Positions 35,522 to 47,479 of a stretch of DNA of 64,000 nucleotides are shown piece after piece. Under the pieces are notes generated by a model, which did not search any database, was not told the origin of the DNA, and saw only the letters and a list, made by a program, of their open reading frames with translations. Made by a program: the position numbers and the translations under genes. Each line of letters starts with the position of its first letter. Positions within the stretch are counted from its first letter, which is position 1. This stretch comes from Delphinapterus leucas (Eukaryota; Chordata; Mammalia; Artiodactyla; Monodontidae), in assembly GCF_002288925.2 (NCBI RefSeq), contig NW_022098050.1, forward strand, positions 8,016,452 through 8,080,451, written 5' to 3'.

Positions 35522-36588
35522 AAATACAAGAAATGAGAAAAGAGTGTAAGAGGTATGAGACATGGCAAAAGGTCTATCATATGTGTAATTTATATTTTTG
35601 GCAAGACTAGAAGGAAGATGGAGTAGAAGTAATATTATAATATTTGAAGAGATGCAATTCTTTAAGTTTCACAAACTCCATTAACAAGAAGCTCCACGAA
35701 TCTGAAATGTGTAATTACATATAGGCATAAAATCGTTTACATTATGACAGCAAAAGAAAAATAAAACATTTAGAAGCAGGGAACATGGCATATACCTCCA
35801 AAGGAACAGCAATGTGACCACATGACTAAGAGTCACGTTCTCACCAGATACAATGGAATACAGAAAATTGTGGAATAATATGTTTTAAATGCTGAAATAA
35901 AAGAACTACCAACTTAGAACTATGGGGAAATGTCCTTCAAAAATAAAGAGGAAATACATCATTTTCAAGCAAAGAGAACCTGTTTAGATCCACTGAAGAA
36001 ATACTACAGGAAGAAGGAAGAAGAAAAATTATCTGAGTTGCAATCATGGTAATGTAAGTAGGCATAAAGAGCCACTAAATAGGATAAATATGTATATAAA
36101 CTGACTGTTCAACAACAACAAAACTCTTAGTCTATGGGTTTAAAATATATAGAGAATTAAAATACATAACAACAATAGGCCAAAAGCAGAGTAGGGGTAA
36201 ATGGAGTTAAAATGTTGTAAGATCCTTGCATTGCTCAGAGAGTGGTAAAATATCTAAGTTAGATTAGAATCAAGTAAGGCAAGGATGTATTTGTAATGTG
36301 TAGGTTAAAAATTAAAAGAATAATAAAATAATGAAAAATTAACAGTGAAAATGGAATCTTAAAAAAGAATACTTGATTAATCCCCCCCCAAAAAAGGAAA
36401 AAATGTCAAGATGAAGGAGAAATGAGGGGAGAAAGAAAATAAGAACTAGTATATTTATATATAAATATATCACTATTAAATAACATTAGACCAAATATTT
36501 GAGGTTGAAGACTAAGACCTTCAGACTAAATTTTAAAAACACACATATACACATACAAACTCTTTGCTGTTTAAAAGAGGCATGCCTA
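35522..36588 (+). mobile_element. old L1M, ORF1 end and start of ORF2, right of copy B
   Basis: Old L1 text resumes: 'aaataaagaggaaatacatc' (about 35941) and 'ccactgaagaaatactacag' (about 35990) belong to the ORF1 C-terminus, and 'ctctttgctgtttaaaagag' (about 36560) to the early endonuclease domain. No open frame. Confidence 0.65.
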
Positions 36589-37020
36589 TTTGCAGCAATA
36601 TGGATGGACCTAGAGATTGTCATACTGAGTGAAGTAAGTCAGACAGAGAAAGACAAATATCATATATCGCTTATACATGGAATCTAAAAAAATGGTACAA
36701 ATGAACCTATTTACAAAACAGAAACTGAGTCACAGATGTAGAAAAGAATGGTTACCAAGGGGGAACGGTGCAGGGCGGGGGGCAGATAAATTGGGAGATT
36801 GGGATTCACATACACACACCACTATATATAAAAGATAACTAATGAGAACCTACTGTATAGCACAGGGAACTCCATTCAGTACTCTGCAATGACCTATATG
36901 GGAAGGGCGTCTAGAAGAAAGTAGATATATGTATACATATGGCTGATCCACTTTGCTGTACAGCAGATACTAACACAACATTGTAAATCAACTATACTCC
37001 AATAAAAAAATTAAAAAAAT
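36589..37020 (+). mobile_element. nested, 5'-truncated L1 3' end (about 430 bp)
   Basis: Starts 'tttgcagcaatatggatgga' in the last ORF2 codons and ends 'caactatactccaataaaaa' plus A-rich tail. It has a perfect 14-bp target duplication 'aagaggcatgccta' at 36575-36588 and 37021-37034. It interrupts the old L1M endonuclease region. Confidence 0.93.
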
Positions 37021-37034
37021 AAGAGGCATGCCTA

Positions 37035-38146
37035 AAATATAAGTGTATCAAAAGCTTTAAAGAAAAAGAATGACAAAAATTTTACTGAAGTATTCCTAGA
37101 TAAAAAGAGGAATAATTCAAATTCAGAAAAGTCAATTCAATAGGATATAAAAATCGAAATTTGAATGTCTAATAGCATAGCCCCCAAATATATAAAGCAA
37201 ACACTGACAGACCAATAAGGAATAATAAATAATCCAAGAACAACTGTTGGAGATTTCAGCATACCTCTTTCAGTGGATAGAGCCAGCAAACTAAAATCAG
37301 TAAGGTTATAGGAGTTTTAAATAATATAATTTAAAAGTTTAACTTAATTGACATATATAGATATAGAGAATCTACAAAAAAATCCACAACTGACATCACA
37401 CTTAATGGTGAATGGTTGATGGCTTTCCCCTTACGATCACAAACAAGACAAGGACATGCCTTTTCAACATTTCTATTCAGAATTGTACTGGAGATTCAAA
37501 GCCAGCAATTACCCAGGAAGATAAATAAATAAATTAAAAGCATCCAGATTGGGAAGGAAGAAGTTAAACAATCTCTGTTTACAGATGACGTGATCTTGTA
37601 TATAGAGAACCCCAAGTAATCCACATAAAACCTATTAGAACTAATAAACAAGTTCAGCAAGGTTACAGGATACAATATCCAATATAAAAATCACTTGTGT
37701 TTGTATACACTAGCAATGAACAATCCAGAAAAGAAATAAAGAAAACAATTCCATTTACAGTATCATTAAAATGAATAAAATATTTAAGAAGAAATTTAAC
37801 AAAAAAAGAACAAGTCTTATACACTGAAAACTATATAACATCATTTCAAGAAATTTAAAAGACCTACAAAAATTAGAAAATACCCCATGTTCATGGATTA
37901 TTAGATTTAATATTATTAAGATGACAATACTTCCAAAATTGACCTGCTTATTCAATACACCATCAAAATCCCAACTGCCTTTTTTTTTTTTGCAGTAATA
38001 GACAAATTGATCCTAAAAGGTATGTGAAAATGCAAGGGCCCCAAAAAGCCAAAACAATCTTGAAAAGAAGAACAAAGTTGGAGGACTCAGCCTTTGTGAT
38101 TTTTAAACTTATTACAAAGCTACAGTATCAAGACAGCATGGTACTG
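37035..38146 (+). mobile_element. old L1M ORF2, endonuclease remnant joined to RT
   Basis: 'ttggagatttcagcatacct' (about 37248) is endonuclease text. Near 37370 it jumps to RT-domain text ('cttaatggtgaatggttgat'), so the intervening 1.5 kb or so is deleted. The RT box reads F-T-D-D (37578-37589) followed by 'VILYIENPK'. Frames are broken. A SINE interrupts it at 38147. Confidence 0.8.
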
Positions 38147-38379
38147 GGACTTCCCTGGTGGTCCAGTGGCTAAGACTCCACACTCCCAATGCAGGGGGCC
38201 CAGGTTTGATCCCTGGTCAGGGAACTAGATCCCACATGCCGCAACTAGGAGTTCGCATGCCACAACTAAAGACCCTGCATGCCGCAACTAAAAGATCCCA
38301 CATGCAGCAACGAAGATCCCACACAGCGCAACTAAGACCAGGCACAGCCAAATAAATAAATATTAAAAAAAAAAACCAA
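38147..38379 (+). mobile_element. CHR-type SINE with 'catgccgcaacta' internal units
   Basis: Head 'ggacttccctggtggtccag', a B-box-like 'aggtttgatccctgg', then several repeats of a 'catgccgcaactaa' unit and an AAATA tail. Target duplication 'agacagcatggtactg' (38131-38146) against 'agagagcatggtactg' (38380-38395), one mismatch. Inserted in ORF2 of the old L1M. Confidence 0.92.
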
Positions 38380-38395
38380 AGAGAGCATGGTACTG

Positions 38396-39690
38396 TCAAA
38401 AGGATAGATTATAGATCAATGGAATCAAATTAAGAGTCCAGAAATATTATGGCCAATTAACCTTTGACACTGGTGTCAAGACAATTCAATGGGGACAAAA
38501 TATTTTTTTCTATAAATGCTGCTGGTACAAATGGATATCTACAAGCAAAAGAATGAAGTTCTAGCCCTACCTTACACCATATAGAAAAATAAACTCAAAA
38601 TATATAAAGGTTTAATTTTAAGAACTCAAACTAGAAAACTCTTAGAAGAAAATATAGGTGTAGTCTATTTGGATTAGGCAATGGTTTCTTATATGACACC
38701 ACAAGCACAACCAACAACAATAATAAAAAATAGATAAATTGGACTTCGTTAAAATCATTTTTGTGCTTTAAATAATTCTATTAAGAAAGTGAAAAGGCAG
38801 CTAAGAGAATAGGAGAAAATTTTTTTCAATCACATATCTGGTAACTGCTTGTATCCAGAATATACAAAGAACTCTTACAACTAAAAAAATAAAAGGACAA
38901 ATAATCCAATTTTAAAATTGGCAAAAGATTTGAATCTTGGATATCCTGGAAATATCTTTGGATATTTCTCCAAAGGAGATATACAGATGACCAATAAGTA
39001 CATGAAAAGATGCTCAACATCATTAATCATTACAGAAATGCAAATCAAAACAACAATAAAATACCACTTTGTACATACTAGGATGCTCTAATCAAAATAA
39101 CAGTAACATATATTGACAAGGATAACGAGAAACTGAAACCCTCATACATTGCTGCTGAGAATGTAAAATGGTGCAGCTGCTTTGAAACTGACAACATATG
39201 TCCATACAAAAAACATGGACATGAATATTTATAGAAACATTATTCATAATAGCCAAAAAGTGTCCATCAATTTATAAACGGATAAACAAAATGTGGTATA
39301 TCCACACAATAATAGTATCCAGCCATAAAAAGGAATGAAATACTGATACATGGTAAAACATAGATGACCTTTGAAAACATTATTCTAAGTGAAAGAAGTC
39401 AGACAAAATCTATGTTGTATAATCCCATATTTATGAAATGTACAGAATAGGTAAATCCACAGAGACAGAAAGTAGACTAGAGTTTTCCAGAGGCTGAAGG
39501 GAAAGAGGAATGAGGACTGACTGCTAATGAGATCAGGGTTTCTTTTTGTCGTGCTGAAAATATTTTAGAATTAGATAGTGGTGATGGTTGTACAATTTTA
39601 GGAGTATACAAGAAACTACTGAATTCTATCATTTAAAAAGGGAGATTTATGGTATGCGAATTATATCTCAATTTAAAAAAAAAGCACAGC
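38396..39690 (+). mobile_element. old L1M ORF2 C-terminus and 3'UTR
   Basis: Continues after the SINE: 'tagatcaatggaatcaaatt' (about 38411), 'gatgctcaacatcattaatc' (about 39009) and 'atccagccataaaaaggaat' (about 39317). It ends with an A run near 39690. No long open frame. Confidence 0.75.
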
Positions 39691-39724
39691 CCTACTCTTG
39701 TAAAGAAAGTGAACTTGTAATTTA
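39691..39724 (+). other. junction between two old L1M elements
   Basis: Short spacer leading into the next L1M, which is recognisable on both sides of the SINE at 39734. Confidence 0.4.
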
Positions 39725-39733
39725 AAACTTCCA

Positions 39734-39876
39734 GGGACTTACCTGGCAGTCCAGCGGTTGAGACTCCGCACTTCCAATGCAGGGGCCATGGGTTCCATCC
39801 CTGGTCAGGGAACTAAGATCCTGCATGCCGCGTGGCACGGCCGAAAAATTTAAAAATTAAAATTAAAAAAATAATG
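39734..39876 (+). mobile_element. CHR-1-type SINE
   Basis: Head 'gggacttacctggcagtcca', body ending 'gccgcgtggcacggccgaaa', A/T tail. Target duplication 'aaacttcca' at 39725-39733 and 39877-39885. Confidence 0.88.
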
Positions 39877-39885
39877 AAACTTCCA

Positions 39886-41547
39886 ATAACACAGATGGCT
39901 TGTCCAGTAAATTATCTTTAATATTTAAGGGAAAAATAATATTAACTTCAAGAGAAGAGAAAAATCCTCTTCCAGAAACTAGAAAAAAGGAGACACCTCC
40001 AAGTGGTTTTGAGAAGTCAGGACAATCTTTATACCAAAACCTGTAGGTATATTATTTAAAAGTTTAGTTATAGGTAAAACTCTGATATGAAAAATTTTAA
40101 AAAAACTTTAAAACATTTTCAAGTAATATCCATCAACATATAAAGAAGATAAAATGTCACAAATAAGTTAGTTTCTTTCAGGGATGCACAGGTGTTTTAA
40201 CATTCAAAAATAAATCATAGCAATTCAACACATTGATAGGAAATAAAGGGAAGACAACTATTGATATATAACTATCTCAATGGATGCAAAAAAATTATTT
40301 GATAAAATTTAATATCCAAAGAAGCAGATAGGAACTTTAAAAATCTGTTATAGGGTTATCACACAAAGACAAACCAAAAAAAACGAAAAAAAAACACTGT
40401 TCAGCAAACATCATAATTAATGGTGAATTATTGAATGCTTTCCTGCTGAGATTGGGAATGAGGTGAGGTTACCCACTAAGATCAATTCTCACATGTACTG
40501 GAGATTTGGAGATTGTCATTAGTGAAACAAGGCAAATTTTCAAAAAGAAAGAAAAGTAGCAGGGTTATAAAGGGAGAAATAAAATTGTCATTATTCATAG
40601 AAAACATGATTGTGCCATTGTAGTACACTAGGGAAAGAATGGTTTGAATCAATTGTGCACTCGTATGGTAAACAACTCTGGTCCCCTACATCACAGTATA
40701 GATAAAATTTAATTCCATGTAGATCTCACATTGAAATGTGAAAAGTTAAAAGAAAATAGAAGAAAACAAATGAGTATCTTCACTGCCTTTGATGTAGGAA
40801 AGTATTTTTTTAACAAGATACCAAAAAGCACCGGCCATAAAAGATTAATAAATTAGATTTTATTAAAATTAAGAACTTCTTTTCAACAAAAGACACCACT
40901 AAAAGACGGAAAATCAAGCCACAGGAGATTTATCTAAACAAAGAACTCTTACTGAGAATATATAAAGAACTTCACCAATTGATAAGAAAATGCAGATTGC
41001 CCAATTAAAAATAAACCAGCAAAAGTCTACAAAGGCATTTCACAAAAAATAATATTCAAATGGCCAATGCCCAACATCACGGTACACGACAGAAATACAA
41101 ACTAAAACCACAATTCGGTACTGCTACATAATCACTAGAATAGCTAGGCTAATAGACTAACAACACCAAGTTTTGACAAGGTTATGGAGAAACTGAGACT
41201 CTCATATAGCTCTACTGGAGTATAAATGGGTAAAAACCTCTTTGGAAAGCTGTTTGGCAGTATCTAGTAAAACTTCACACTTGCACACCCAGTAATCGAA
41301 CTCCATTACCCAGTGGAAATGTGTACATATGTATATCAAAAGTCATGTACAAAAGCCTTCAGAGCAGCATTATTTGTAAGAGCTAAAAATTGAAAAAGAC
41401 CCAATTATTCCATAAAATGTAGACTGGGTAAATAAATTGTGATATAGGAATAAAACAGAATGAACCACTACTGCACAGAGCAACATGGATGAATCTTACA
41501 ATACTGAGCAAAATATGCCAACACAAAAGAATATATATCATATTGCT
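39886..41547 (+). mobile_element. second old L1M, ORF2 RT to C-terminus
   Basis: Begins 'ataacacagatggcttgtcc', the L1 ORF2 region before RT, and runs through 'ctatctcaatggatgcaaaa' (about 40271, RT motif A), 'acatcataattaatggtgaa' (40409) and 'tggagaaactgagactctca' (about 41187). Highly degenerate; no coding capacity. Its RT F-x-D-D region is no longer legible. Confidence 0.75.
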
Positions 41548-41775
41548 CCAGGCGTGTGATACAGCCAGTTTATATCGGCTTGTGAGAGCTGATTGTGTGC
41601 AGTTCTTTTCAACTCCATGTTCAGTGATTATCTTCTTGGTAGCTTAAAATCAGCCATGCTGGGAGTATTTATACCACAGAAATTGTCAAATGTTACAAAG
41701 TAGGTCTTCTCCTTCCCCCGTCCAACAGCTGGTTGTTAAATATTTTATCACCATACTAATGTATTACACAAAAGC
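41548..41775. mobile_element. unclassified about 220-bp insertion in an L1M 3'UTR
   Basis: L1M text breaks at 'atatatcatattg' and resumes near 'tataactgttctacagtgag'. Between them is non-L1 sequence ('cagtttatatcggcttgtga', 'atcagccatgctgggagtat'). Ends 'gtgtgatac' (about 41555) and 'gtattacac' (about 41762) are near-perfect inverted repeats, which would suit a small DNA transposon. Family unknown to me. Confidence 0.45.
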
Positions 41776-42000
41776 AGCTATAACTGTTCTACAGTGAGAT
41801 AATTCAGAACAGTTGTTACTTTGGAGGGAGTAGTAACTGAGAGAGCATTATAAAGGTTTCTGGGGTGCTAGTAAAATTTTATTTTATATGTTGATCTAAT
41901 TGTTGATTACACAGGTGTATTCAATTCATGAGTCTATCAAGCACTTTAAATTGGTGCGTTTCACCATATGTATATTATTAAAATATTTTTAAAGTAAACA
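41776..42000 (+). mobile_element. second old L1M, 3'UTR end
   Basis: 'cagttgttactttggaggga', 'ttctggggtgctagtaaaat' and 'gttgattacacaggtgtatt' are the familiar terminal L1M 3'UTR blocks. Confidence 0.75.
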
Positions 42001-42089
42001 TATTAAAATTTCCTAGTGCAAATATTCTCATATTTCATATTCTTTTAATGCCTTTATCTTTGAGTACTTCTAAGATCAAAACCTTGAGA

Positions 42090-42690
42090 ACTTTTTACTT
42101 CCCATCCTCCCTTTCCTCCTTACCCGCAATCCTAACGATCATCTGCTAAATGCTGTCACTCCCATCTCTGAATTTCCTTTTCATACCTTTCTCATCATTC
42201 CCTTTTCCACTCCTAAAACACTGGTACATGCCTGCATGACTTCGTGCATAAGTTATGACAATCATTTAAAAACCATCTCCTTGCCTATATAGTCTTCCCT
42301 CTTGGCCTTTATCCTACTCACTGTTGTCAGATCAATCTATCTCTCCCCTGCCCAAAATTTATGTCAATATAAAAAGGTGAATAGGCAAATATCAGCTATT
42401 TGATATTACCCAAATATCAAAAATGCACGGTATTCAAGGGATCTCTCAATATTCCTTGTTACCCAACCAATATTCCAGCCAAATTAAAATTATTGCTATT
42501 CCCTGGATATATCCTTTGTTTTTTCATGTCTTGAAAACTGTTTTTCTCCCATGTAGCACACCTTTCTCCCATCTCTGTCTATAAAAACACTGGCTAATCT
42601 TCAAAACAAAACTGATTCTCTATCCCATCCAGAACTTGGTCAAAGCACCTAGTAAGTGCTCAATAAATACTGAGTTGAATATCTCACTAA
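42090..42690 (+). repeat. probable L2 LINE, degenerate
   Basis: Pyrimidine-rich with 'aaccatctccttgcctatat' and 'ctcactgttgtcagatcaat', ending 'agcacctagtaagtgctcaa', 'taaatactgagttgaat', which resembles an L2/MIR-type 3' end. Confidence 0.5.
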
Positions 42691-43571
42691 TAATCCACGA
42701 ATCCACAGGACCCTCCCCTCCCCTCCTGGAAAGAAAAATCATCTACAGCATATGTAGATCTGGAAAGCTCCCTTGAGTTTTAAGGCTCAAGTTATATTTG
42801 ACAGCTTTGGTAAGGCGGGTGATGGAGGATAAGCCTGTGTCATTAGAGAGAGCGAAGTACTCATTATATTTCATAGTATATGGAGCAACTCAGAATCATA
42901 GCCAGATGGCGTAATGTTTTTCCATCTGGATGAGGACGAGTATAAGAAGCTAGCAAACTTATGAAGTTAGAAAAGATCCAGGAGGGACTTAAGTGATATG
43001 CATACTATTCATTCCCAAATATGTGAATCCCAAAGAACCACAGCTCTTAAAAACTGAGAAAGCCATTTTCAGAGAATATTTACCAGAGAATACCTGCAAA
43101 GTAAGTATCAGGCACAGCAGATTTAACAAAGTTCTGACCCACTCACATAACTCAATGGCATGAGACAACAGTATTTAACTTGGAATAATGTTCAAAGACA
43201 CTTTAGATTTTGTTTAGCACAAATCATCGTTCATCTCCAAGGAGGGAAGCACAGATGTCCAGTCATTAGCATAATAGAAGAATTGCTTCAAGATTCATAT
43301 AACATTGGTGATTCTTTGAATTCTATTCAGTCTAACATATTTCAAGTTGGAGTAGGGCCAGAGGATTCTTTGCTAGCATTACATTTTTATTTACTTATGC
43401 TTTACTTTTTAAAATAAAAAAAGTCAAACTTACAAAAGAGTCAAAAGATTAATACGATGAATGCCTACATATATTTCACCTAGATTAATGGATTTTACCA
43501 CCTTCTGTCATTAACATTCAACTTAGTAGGTGGAAAACCACAACAAAACATACATTTAAAAATAATTATAG
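42691..43571. other. no recognised feature
   Basis: An 85-residue frame (43160-43417) has no known domain. No repeat identified. Confidence 0.4.
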
Positions 43572-43872
43572 AGTTTCCCTGGTGGCGCAATGGTTAAGAA
43601 TCCGCCTGCCAATCAGGGAGCACGGGTTCGAGTCCTGGTCCGGGAAGATCCCACATGCCTCAGAGCAACTAAGCCCGTGTGCCACAACTACTGAGCCTGC
43701 GCTCTAAAGCCCGCGAGCCACAACTACTGAGCCCGCGTGCCTAGAGCCCATGCTCCGCAACAAGAGAAGCCACTGCAATGAGAAGCCCACACACTGCAAC
43801 GAAGAGTAGCCCCTACTCGCCGCAACTAGAGAAAGCCTGCGTGCAGCAACAAGGACCCAACTCAGTCATTCA

Positions 43873-43903
<31 letters not shown>

Positions 43904-43905
43904 AT
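43572..43905 (+). mobile_element. CHR-2-type SINE, long subtype, two internal units
   Basis: Head 'gtttccctggtggcgcaatg', a perfect B box 'ggttcgagtcc', two 'ccacaactactgagcc' units, then 'gcctgcgtgcagcaacaagg' and an (AAAT)n tail at about 43868-43904. Flanks 'taaaaataattata' and 'taaaataattata' form a target duplication differing by one A. Confidence 0.92.
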
Positions 43906-45275
43906 TTCTTTTTAAAATAATTATAATTATGTGGTCAATGACATGACAATGTCAACAACTCTGGAATTTTCTGAAGACACACAATCATCAGTGATCCATG
44001 GCAGGGAATGGCTTTCAGCTTACACATTTTTGAAACTATTCTGTAAACAGTTTTAAAAATACAACTTAGGACATATGCTGATTTCTTCAGTACAGATTCA
44101 TACACAATTAATGATGCAGCACAGTGGGAAACAAACAAAATGAACAACAACAACACAAAAACTGCACCACAATTATTTATTTATACCCCAGACTGTCCCA
44201 CAAAAGATTTAAGGTTGCTTTCAGAAAGACATGCTGTACAACAGGATACAAATGAACACTTGAGGTTGGTTGGTATGACGGGAAAAAAATCAGACAGAGG
44301 TACTATTGGAGTTGCAGAGCATAGCATCCTATATAGTTACAACAATTTATCTGTTTGCTTTTAGTGGCCAAACAAAAAGTAAACATGATAATGAAACATG
44401 ACTCACAGAGTCCATAAGATAGAAAAAGCTCTGTTTTTCCTAGGCAACTTGTTTGTGATATATAAATCCTAGAGTGGTTTCTCCTGTAGGTCCTGACAGA
44501 AGAGGATACTGTGGGAAACAGTGGATGAAGTTCCGGATCATGCTTTTATGGTAAGATATGACAGTGAGTTTCAGTTTGTTTCTGCCAATTCCCTCAGGCT
44601 CTGTCGACGACTTAGTGCTCAAGTATCATTCAGAAAAGCAATTCCTTTACTGAATGGTTATTGGGCACTAAATAAAGCAAACCAAATCTCTAGCTCTGAT
44701 AGTCTTACAGCCTGACTCTAAGGTAACACTTAGAACATTAGACCAGGGCACATGAATGGACTGGGTTGGGGAAAGAAGGTAGCAGGAGATGGAAAGCTCG
44801 TGAATGAGCTGCAAAGATTTTCTTGGCAAAAACACTGATTTTGATGTCAAATTATATGTTGAAACATTCTAACTCTCCAAAGAGGTAGAATGCAAGAAAT
44901 GCTACCTCACCCAGTCAGGTAACATATAATCTCCACTCTCTTCATAATAAAATGTCAAGTAGAATACTTGATAGGAATTCAGGAAAACATAACTTGCAAT
45001 TACAATTATTGCATCGATATTTGTGTACAACGGACCAAGCTAAGGTTGGCAATTTTCTAAAGGAAAATCTCTTGTTCTGACCTTTATTATTGAATCTGAT
45101 GGGACAAAGAGACCTGGTACATAGGTTCTTGACAATGAATGCATAAAGCCACAGAATCTACTAAAGCACATTGTTTCTCTCCTTTCTAAATATATTCCAC
45201 ATATCTGGGAGCTCCTTTAGAGCAGACAGTGTCTTTCTCTATTGTTATGGCTCAGCATGGTTCTTAGCTTTTTGA
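43906..45275. other. no recognised feature (about 1.4 kb)
   Basis: Apparently unique sequence. Short frames at 44140-44364 and 44521-44715 have no recognisable domain. If the host has a functional element or exon in this window, this is one of the few stretches free of visible repeats. Confidence 0.4.
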
Positions 45276-45660
45276 AGCCACACTCACAGGACCTTGGGCA
45301 AATCGTTTCTCAACCTATGTGCCTCAGCAACACCCACCACATGTGGGCATGCTGTTCAGACTCATTTGCCAGCTAACCCATAAGGCTGTCAGTTTTGAGC
45401 GTGCTCTTCAGCAGCAAGAAAAGGCTCTGCAGCAGGTCCAGGTTGTTGCAGTAGCTCCTCTGTTACTGGGGCCTTATGAACAGCATACTCAAGGTTATTT
45501 GAAACTGTCTGTAGCAAACAGGGATCATATATGGAGCCTCCGAAAATCTCCCTTAGTATTATTATGAGAGTTAAAGGAATTAATACCTTTAAAGTGCTTA
45601 GAACAGGGACTGGAACTAAGCACCCAATCAATAAATATTAGCTTTTCTTTATTATTATTG
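45276..45660 (+). repeat. MIR SINE, split by a 220-bp insertion
   Basis: Left half: 'aggaccttgggcaaatcgtt' and 'tcaacctatgtgcctcagca'. Right half: 'attattatgagagttaaagg', 'aaagtgcttagaacagggac' and 'caataaatattagctttt'. These are consecutive MIR parts, with unrelated sequence between about 45329 and 45550. Confidence 0.7.
45329..45550 (+). pseudogene. ERV pol-like fragment inside a MIR
   Basis: An open frame of 82 residues (45319-45567) contains 'AVSFERALQQQEKALQQV' and 'LLLGPYEQ'. In style this looks like the region joining reverse transcriptase and RNase H in class I endogenous retrovirus pol. It has no neighbouring LTR or other viral gene, and lies between two MIR halves. Assignment is from general resemblance only; no catalytic motif is within the fragment. 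It is a non-functional relic whatever its source. Confidence 0.45.
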
Positions 45661-46169
45661 AAGATACTCTTTAAAATCTGGTTGAGTGAATGGATGCATC
45701 AATGAATAAGAGCAAGAGAAAAACTGAAAGGCAAGAGAAAATGGTCTCTCAGGTGAGGTCTGGTAACTATACCAACTAAATTCACAGGGCTACATAAATT
45801 TGAAAACACTGGTCCTTAATTATATAGTTTGGTTACATATTAGTGATTCCTAATTAGCAATACTATATGATGCGTTCATTATAAGTGATGTTATACATTT
45901 GTACATAGTAATGATTAGATAGGTCACTATTGTTTTTGAAATCTCAGCAAAAAGAAAAAGAAAAACCATATTCAGCAACGCTTTCTTATTACTCAAAGAT
46001 TCTGCTTACTCCGTGGAAAGAACTATGTCTACCCCACCCGAGAATTGCTAGATAGCAGAAGCTTGACAGCAGAAAACAGCAGAAGCTTGTTAGAGTGCAA
46101 AGACAAGGAATCTCTTTTGGAGCAGTGGTCTTCAAAGTGGGATGCTCACACTCAAGAGGGATGCAGGAT
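45661..46169. other. no recognised feature
   Basis: Nothing supported as gene or repeat. Confidence 0.4.
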
Positions 46170-46260
46170 GATCCTATATGGGATCCTGAATTGGATCCTG
46201 GAACAGGAATAGGATTTTAGTGGAAAGGGGGAAGGAAGAAACATTAGAATTTCTAGTTAT
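46170..46260 (+). mobile_element. short L1M 3'UTR fragment
   Basis: 'gatcctgaattggatcctgg' and 'aacaggaataggattttagt' match a block of the L1M 3'UTR. Confidence 0.5.
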
Positions 46261-47475
46261 GTATGAATAAAAAAGGACGAAGGAAAGCTCTACCACTATT
46301 TACTATGAGGCAGCCTTATTGGTCCATAAGTCTAGAGTCATGGACAACCCATGAATTCAGTGCCTCCTGCAACAGGCTGCAAAATGCGACCCACATAGTT
46401 AAGACGAATAGTCATATCACTGGCCTTAACTAAACAAGTTCTCATAAAGTGCTAGAAAGCAGAAGCTAGGAATTATTTCTGCCAGATAGATACATGGATA
46501 GTTAGATAGATGAAGCATGACTGAACGTAACACTAATAATATAAGCTCAAGCAAACAAAAAATAAAAAAGCAAGGCTAAAACTTCTACTCCTAGTATGAA
46601 CTCTTCATTAGACAGAAAATAGTATTTTTTTAAAATAATTATTTAATGATATCTGACCAGAAGTTGACAACAAACTTGCAGAATTAACAATAAGACTATC
46701 TGAAATATGGATTTACATCTGCTACTATTAACAACAGACCTCTCCCAAAGTGTCTATTTCATGTTAAAGACCTTGTAATGAATAATTTCAACTATGACAG
46801 TCATTAAAATCAAAGACATAAATGAACTAAATCTTAAGCTAGATTTTAATCACTGTATTATAATGTTAAACTGAAATTTCAAAAACTATTCAAATTTGCA
46901 GTGCATTTCTTCAATTCTAGGAGTGACTGGAAAGACTCACTATGCATATAAACATTCAATTTAGCAAATTTAGGAACAGACTAAATATATACCTATAAAA
47001 GAATGAATAGTAATTTAGAGTATTACCATATAATGTAATATTGGATAGACATTTAAAATCACAGTTCTATCATCTATGTATCTATGTTGAAATATGCTTA
47101 CAACATTTGTAAATAAACAAAAATTTCAGTGCACATGTTAAAATTATAATACACAAGTTATCAGAAAGCAAATAAAATTTGAAAACAGTATATTTATAAA
47201 ATAAGGAGTTATATATGATTTCCTTTATTATTGTTACTATTGTCATTGTTATGGTGACTGACATATGGTGCATGGTTTAAAAGAGAAAAAAAATTAAAAG
47301 GAAATTGAACCATATAATGTACCAAATCTGGAAGTTTTATAAAATGTGCTGCAGCTGAAAATATAGTATATGCAACAATCATAGTGTTAAACAAATGCAT
47401 ATGTTTACCCTTTGGTTACTAATTCCTCAAGGGTAGCTTCTTCCTTACAAAGAGTTTTTCAGAGATCCACCTTTT
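46261..47475. other. AT-rich, no recognised feature
   Basis: About 1.2 kb of A/T-rich sequence. No gene or repeat supported. Confidence 0.4.
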
Positions 47476-47479
47476 GTTC

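Noticed and set aside
43868..43904. (AAAT)n array considered as a CRISPR-like or independent tandem repeat
   Set aside because: It is the variable A-rich tail of the SINE at 43572-43905, lying immediately before the target duplication.
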